Shown: one piece after another, positions 62,001-64,000 of the stretch
How the letters are laid out: each line of letters opens with the position of its first letter
How positions within the stretch are numbered: the first letter of the stretch is position 1
Assembly: GCA_964450715.1 (NCBI GenBank)
Contig: CAYVFC010000008.1
Location: 1-64,000, forward strand
Direction of reading: 5' to 3'
DNA: 64,000 nucleotides
From: CAYVFC01 sp964450715
Lineage (GTDB): Bacteria; Myxococcota_A; Polyangia; Polyangiales; JAFGIB01
The notes under the pieces: generated by a model
Seen by the model: the letters and a program-made list of their open reading frames with translations, nothing else
What the model was told of the DNA's origin: nothing
The model's database searches: none
Made by a program: the position numbers and the translations under genes

Positions 62001-64000
62001 CTGCTCCAGTTGGTGGTAGAGTTGTCGGTTCTTACACTTGTAGAGCTTATGCTGGCGCCGCTAAAGGTGTGGGTCACGCGATGGAAAACGTTCGTCGCGA
62101 CCACGTCGTTCGTATCGTACCAGCAGTTGCTCCCCCAAGTCGTGCCAGCCGTGCACCCGCTCGTCCAGTCCTTCAAGAGCCAATCCCGCGTGCCCGTGTC
62201 GCTCCTGCTCAGCAAACAGTAGTGCTTATTAACGCTTGCTCTCGTGCCGGCCGGTACGGCTCCGTAGTTGGTCCCGCTGCAGTCGCTGACGACCTTGTAC
62301 ATGGACTCCATGATATACGCGCCGTTGGCGAGCGGGTTCTTGCTTAAGAGCCGTCCGCTGGCGGTGTTGTAATCCGAGCAGGTTCCCCTCAGCTCTCCGG
62401 ACGCGATGGAGAAGCAACTCGGCGCGCTGTACCAGGTATTGGTGGTATCCAGCGACGCGCCCGAGAAGTCGTCGCCCCAGACCATGGTGCTGCCGATATT
62501 GCTACGCGCGGTCGTCAAGCCCGTGCCGTAGTACATACGGATGGTGGTGGTGCCGCTGCCCGCCAGGGCCGGCACCTCGATCCAGATGACGGCCACGTCG
62601 TTGGTGTGGTCCCACTTCTCGATCCAGTAGTCGAAATCCCCGGCGCCGGTGTTGTCCGTGAAACGGATGTCGTTGCCGCTGGCGTGGACATAGGTCCAGA
62701 AGTTGCCGAAGGAGCTGTTGATGTCGAGCCGTACCTGGAAGTTGGTCTGGCCGCCGCTGTTGCTGATGTTGATATCCTGGTAATAGCCAGCAGTGCCGGG
62801 CTGACGCCACACGGTGGTTATGTTGCTCCGGTCCTCGTCTAGCAGCATGGCGTAGAAGGCCGCGTTGGTCTCCGACCCGGACCGCAGCCCGAAGGTCCTG
62901 TTGTAGGTATCGGCGCTCCAGGTGTTGACCAGGGTCTCGGCTACGAAAGACGAGGGCGCCATGGCGCTGTTGCTGACCAGGTAGCGCGAGGTATCGCTGC
63001 CCGCCCACCAGTCGCCGGTCGAGCCGATGGTCAGCAGGCCGCCCGATACGCTCGACGATCCCACGCCCGAGTTCATCGTGGTCCACTTGCCCGCATCCGG
63101 CGCGCCGGCAACCGAGAACTCGTCGCCGAAGATGAAGGTGTCCTCTATACTGCTCTGCGCGGGGCTGGCGCCCGAACCGTATTCGAGGGTGATGGTCTTG
63201 CTGCTGTTGGCCGAAATGCTCGGCACCTTGATCCAGATGACGGCCTGGGTGTCCGGGGTCCAGGACTCGATCCAGTACTTGAGCTCGGTGTTGCCGTCGC
63301 TGTCCAGCACGCGGATGTCCGTACCGTTGGCCGCAACCTCGTTCCAGAAGTTGTAATAGGTCGACCCCGCCGAGCCCTTGGCGCCGATGGTGAGCTTGAC
63401 CTGGAAGTCGGTGAGCGCGCTTCCGGGGTTGTTGTTGATGCTGATATCCTGCCGGTACCCGCCGAACTCGCGCCAGACCGTGGTCAGGTGGCTGCTGTCG
63501 CTGTCCGGAAGCAGCGCGTAGAACCTGGCGTCGGTGGCGGCGCTCGACCTGAGCCCGAAGATCCGGTCCACGTTGCCGCCCCAGGCATCCACCTTGGCCT
63601 CGGCGATGAAGTCGGTGCCAAACGGATTCTTGCTGATGACATAGGGCGTGGTGACGTCGTGCCTGGCCCACCAGTCGCCGCTGTTGTCCGCCCCGCTGTC
63701 GGTGATGGTGAGCTGCCCGCCCGCCTCGGTCGCGGTGCCTTGGCCGGAGATGTTCACCGTGGCCCAGCGGGTGGCGGTGTCCAGGCTGCCGTCGTTGAAG
63801 TCGTCGGAAAAGTCGAAGGTGTCGGCCATGCTGCTCTGCGCCGATCCACCGCTTCCGTACCGCAGCTTGAGGGTCTTGACCTCGCTCGCTTCGAGCGTCG
63901 GGATCTCGACCCAGACGACCGCGCTGTCCGCGGCCGAGTCGAAGCTCTCGATCCAGTAGTCGAGCTGAATGCCCCCGTCGTAGAAGCGGATATCGTTGCC
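53093..64000 (-). CDS. Giant DUF2341/PPC-repeat/C-type-lectin surface protein (5' end outside window)
   Basis: The frame is open through the right edge, so more than 3630 residues are encoded and the N terminus, with any signal peptide, is missing. Three DUF2341 domains are visible at about 62400-64000, with DIRFTDN, FDYWIEKW and VIWIEVPALAGSGTTTIRMY patterns. LamG-like segments with FDWVRVR follow. About 30 PPC-like beta-sandwich repeats with GDYYVVVKG cores occupy about 54900-61300, grouped in eight higher-order units that begin IGCGxxxxSxDAFFRF. A C-type lectin domain (about 54450-54860, WIGADDR and GFICEG) and a Cys-rich end (CESCM) close it. The likely role is adhesion or surface coat. 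Confidence 0.88.
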   Translation of the reverse strand, partial: GNDIRFYDGGIQLDYWIESFDSAADSAVVWVEIPTLEASEVKTLKLRYGSGGSAQSSMADTFDFSDDFNDGSLDTATRWATVNISGQGTATEAGGQLTITDSGADNSGDWWARHDVTTPYVISKNPFGTDFIAEAKVDAWGGNVDRIFGLRSSAATDARFYALLPDSDSSHLTTVWREFGGYRQDISINNNPGSALTDFQVKLTIGAKGSAGSTYYNFWNEVAANGTDIRVLDSDGNTELKYWIESWTPDTQAVIWIKVPSISANSSKTITLEYGSGASPAQSSIEDTFIFGDEFSVAGAPDAGKWTTMNSGVGSSSVSGGLLTIGSTGDWWAGSDTSRYLVSNSAMAPSSFVAETLVNTWSADTYNRTFGLRSGSETNAAFYAMLLDEDRSNITTVWRQPGTAGYYQDINISNSGGQTNFQVRLDINSSFGNFWTYVHASGNDIRFTDNTGAGDFDYWIEKWDHTNDVAVIWIEVPALAGSGTTTIRMYYGTGLTTARSNIGSTMVWGDDFSGASLDTTNTWYSAPSCFSIASGELRGTCSDYNTASGRLLSKNPLANGAYIMESMYKVVSDCSGTNYGAVPAGTRASVNKHYCLLSRSDTGTRDWLLKDWTSGCTAGTTWGSNCWYDTNDVVATNVFHRVTHTFSGASISSTSVRTDNSTTNWSSSAVSYSMSNEYVALGGRCNDIAGRTCSGMDYRWDFIFVRKYASTQPSPSLSGTVNTVTIDAVYAGDNTGLAVTWPAANGKVARLTKNGDTVTAYYDGTQLDTRTFAGWGVQYVALTDTNTADANVFDWVRVRGYANPEPSAALQSTGNAVNGVAAWAGQDSGIGVTLGSNVLGMVRTGDTVRAFFDGTLVSNRTLAGWDLAYLALTDTITNAPNVFDWVRVRKYAANEPTAVVNNDSVGITSDALTAWLPADTYHVAVSSVGTPSAGAYTLSIRDHALAGGGTPVPLACNNGGGSGVSDTLSYSVTAGQPYYVLVKGDQAADQGAYELVLESTPTSVPDIGCGAHPHSADAFFRFKLDTDADVTVYADEIGTSTDPNTVIAIFRQDQLNDGAGWPTEFNTGDNSFKGCDDNTLFTPGVISITQTLTAGDYYVVVKNKNPWWDTSSSQQYKIGIKDAAPEESTDCSSDGAADGKAKLTYTDLGPGDYYVVLAGKDGGTTSGDYSIQFSDSSAAPPTWGSQVACDDVNDAISETLTGGQSYYLVVKGDAAGDMGSYNLQIGSLDTSQAVDLSACGAPGDAKDAFYKFTVGGAEDRQVIIDTDGSTLDTVIGLFYSNAGTLGTLIDCNDNGAGVSAGASLIEATGAAALAPGEYFVVVKSKVPHWNPAGDAPFNLYVRDFSEAAAYECDDTDTDGTPASITRTLDPGTYTVVLTGETALPSGAYDLRFRSGVGAGAGGYQLTCDTYETPDDVITYDLEANGEYYLVVKGTSLSEDGAYNLVLGSSLDDAPDICSGVNEHAQSADAFFKFYVDDDPGGRNVTVGLQNLGADSDTDSVIALYDASMISVLGDFADNDTDNDAHLGCDDSDDDDSDSSDEIEITADLAQGWYYVVVKNKDPWWDPEAQPYRLFVRDNEGDDSLACADDGALDSRALVTAAGLEPGSYYAVITGKQGGTTSGGYQALFHDTSGVSNTGNRLVCGAVNGEALVNVDGGATYYAVVKGVTAADAGDYNLMVESLPMGQIPDMGCGEHQTSNDAFYRLHLDSAATVKFDLSRSADADTVMALFNVANISQLEHFGQAYGFREGACVTPASPLQIALAAGDYYAVVKNKVSSWNNSSAQPFELEIREVSADDGSLYCDDNADAQVKINTDLTAQLQPGTYYAVVSSESGATGDYQLRLRDPDVAAQYSGSEFLGCSNSGGLFPVPTNKFVYPGEEYYAVVKGRTAGAEGPYNFNVQSVGTPNIGCGADITSNDAFFKFSLDPAGGTRQVTIDTEGSGFDTVIALYDGDQVTDGYWSFDELHPSQIQCDDASAGGTPEQSKITASLDPGDYYVVLKNDESPWEFPGSQPFEISFRDDTYFSPIECQDASAGATITQTLDPGDYALVVTGADAADQGAYAINFREDRPGQLLASHDDLLSHAVEPGVDYYVVVKGETGAASGDYPLQVKAAGGDATDIGCGASVNANDAFFYFYLSSATDVRISAEEVGTSTDTGTVIALYDASQISSTADFAATSPAHLGCDYDTGDNIIAIEKSSPSLAAGWYYVVVANQNASGSGTQPYKIYIRDLLGTGSLHCTDAGGASGEAKLTAALDAGGYYVVVSGTGPTTAGPYELSIQDTTVIVGEQGNMLACSDNDHLEYDVAAGQPYYLVVKGGSTGPTGKGAYPLRVESVAAPVPNIGCSAHQYSMDAFFRFTVTAETSVTLNLAGSHAEAVMGLYDAAAITSLGDFDVAGTADIACTDATTPLTQTLPMGDYYVVIKSTAKSWGAGSQPYLLTIQDNQGSGAIACDFSDAGGKASLLRTLDPGNYYVVVAGMDDTGGNYELLMRDHAVVSGGGGEENRLACAWNDSIDYAVNAGEEYYVVVKGATADAKGPYQLEVSSGAPAADIGCNADPSSPDAFFRFSLSQGAQITIETAGSDADPDTSIDTVIALYDGDQTSFTTGNYALDALGQPVGCNDDAPAAVDGTSRITAELDAGDYYVLVKLRTSPVSTQTDYKVTIRDNLSTGAIACDETDAADGRAKITQQLDPGDYLAVVTGDSATGGDYHVSFRDVDAAATETGVNVACVDNNVLTYNAVAGQDYYLVVKGSAAGGSAPYSLLVKDAKTVSAGGAAIPLACADRGSFIDGFFRPGDYYAVVKGEGVTSSQNYVLNLKDAASATDGNNILCDDDSGPNNTSAIEAELESGEYYVMVKGKSVYDKGPYRLNVRDMTDGGLYDANTIACAGTEDNSRIVETVEGGESYTLLLKGAGEDQQGAYALKMFDENFTGASGTSQQLGCAISKNAETRENDYLLCDDSVRKEHTDGDYVQCAEQCANAAGEAVDCASPDAVAGTETHKLYPGEYYLVVKGLKEDDAGFFQIGIGQRNAMVDSAFVPPNWSDGATPCAKLSDSGKEYWICNNQVNRVMARNICQSADGYDLVRIDDAAENALLSSAVGSSDSEFWIGADDRLEDGKWKWTDGEQFYQGNVAGPGGAAVGVNYAAFASGEPNGDGDCATIFTGGAWYDRDCAGMKGFICEGPSASVPGIRGDLQLNELRVISVVSRGAGGTGGLFGRSNVFEGAWAQAEDIAEWTGAKLADGTPIVQEVDSSGSNLSIRLVTAIKQLADALSMDIGIRVVPEDAYGFWVTIEAVEEAANDCTGAYTTSNHTFELPTPCTHYPSNPAANAEQCPVLYSCQADGTCQGVFVDEHPDCKPGATPKFNIYFKNPPPPNSVKPNPLDLQNGGHFFKLQLVGRRESEDRYYLQDEVPVYLIPPCDADGDSSCNAACSTVTAGTGGGGGGFVEQGMYWQDLNAAQCSSSSSGDVTSNRCPNWRDLYFDADIPEGTEILFEACTANTAAELQDCTFSAIATAVAMGSCTSDANCPEGRCVYGKCQQIVPPKASATGICSDDSGCPNGTTTDGEEISTYCRYDGACVYRSQPADLGEGLDEGGANKRLPYLRMRMVLRSNDGQSLAPILYEWRVKYLCESCM

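Noticed and set aside
53621..62347. Plus-strand open frames of 899 and 1631 codons
   Set aside because: They are antisense shadows of the repeat-rich giant gene, with repeated HHVVVA-type strings and no family features.

Overview
The window looks like a scaffold from an uncultured, GC-rich member of the Myxococcota/Deltaproteobacteria. The evidence is the lipoprotein-dominated gene content, a myxobacterial cysteine-rich repeat, a MopE-type metal-site signature, a Ser/Thr kinase with a PEGA-like tail, DUF2341/PPC giant surface proteins, and thiamine and folate genes of bacterial type. Taxonomy is inferred from protein style only; no rRNA or tRNA gene was recognised. Two 100-N gaps (7939-8038 and 49274-49373) both sit inside repeats.

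Layout. 1-640: a MITE-like element with 39-bp inverted ends. 646-6053: housekeeping genes (DnaJ-like co-chaperone, pentapeptide-repeat protein, folE, and a thiSGHE operon read leftward). 6159-15324: exported proteins (SH3 lipoprotein, small lipoproteins, TonB-dependent receptor, a propeller-like lipoprotein) with a hotdog thioesterase and a HAD phosphatase-like protein. This part is peppered with palindromic repeats, several of which begin exactly at stop codons. 15509-16134: a vapBC-type toxin-antitoxin pair. 16272-18866: DUF2723 glycosyltransferase-like and GtrA membrane proteins. 19355-21148: a cysteine-rich lipoprotein with eight CDCGCG-type repeats, probably leaderless.

21326-43461 is the accessory core. 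It holds five B12-binding-type radical SAM proteins, a fold-III PLP decarboxylase-like protein translationally coupled to the first of them, a methyltransferase with an unusual motif I, a membrane-embedded spermidine-synthase-like protein, a UbiA prenyltransferase with an extra membrane half, a truncated FAD-oxidoreductase fragment, two multi-pass GT-C-like proteins and a 24-repeat cysteine-rich lipoprotein. My inference is that this is a biosynthetic or surface-modification locus of unknown product, possibly for a polyamine- or isoprenoid-containing, C-methylated molecule. Its parts differ in base composition and strand, so it may be composite.

43539-64000: a broken small lipoprotein, a 1001-residue surface protein (cysteine-rich repeats, MopE motif, beta-helix, C-type lectin) coupled to a TPR protein, a REP-associated tyrosine transposase flanked by its REP-like sequences, a Ser/Thr kinase, a lipoprotein, and the 3' part of a giant (>3600 residue) DUF2341/PPC-repeat/C-type-lectin protein that runs off the right edge.
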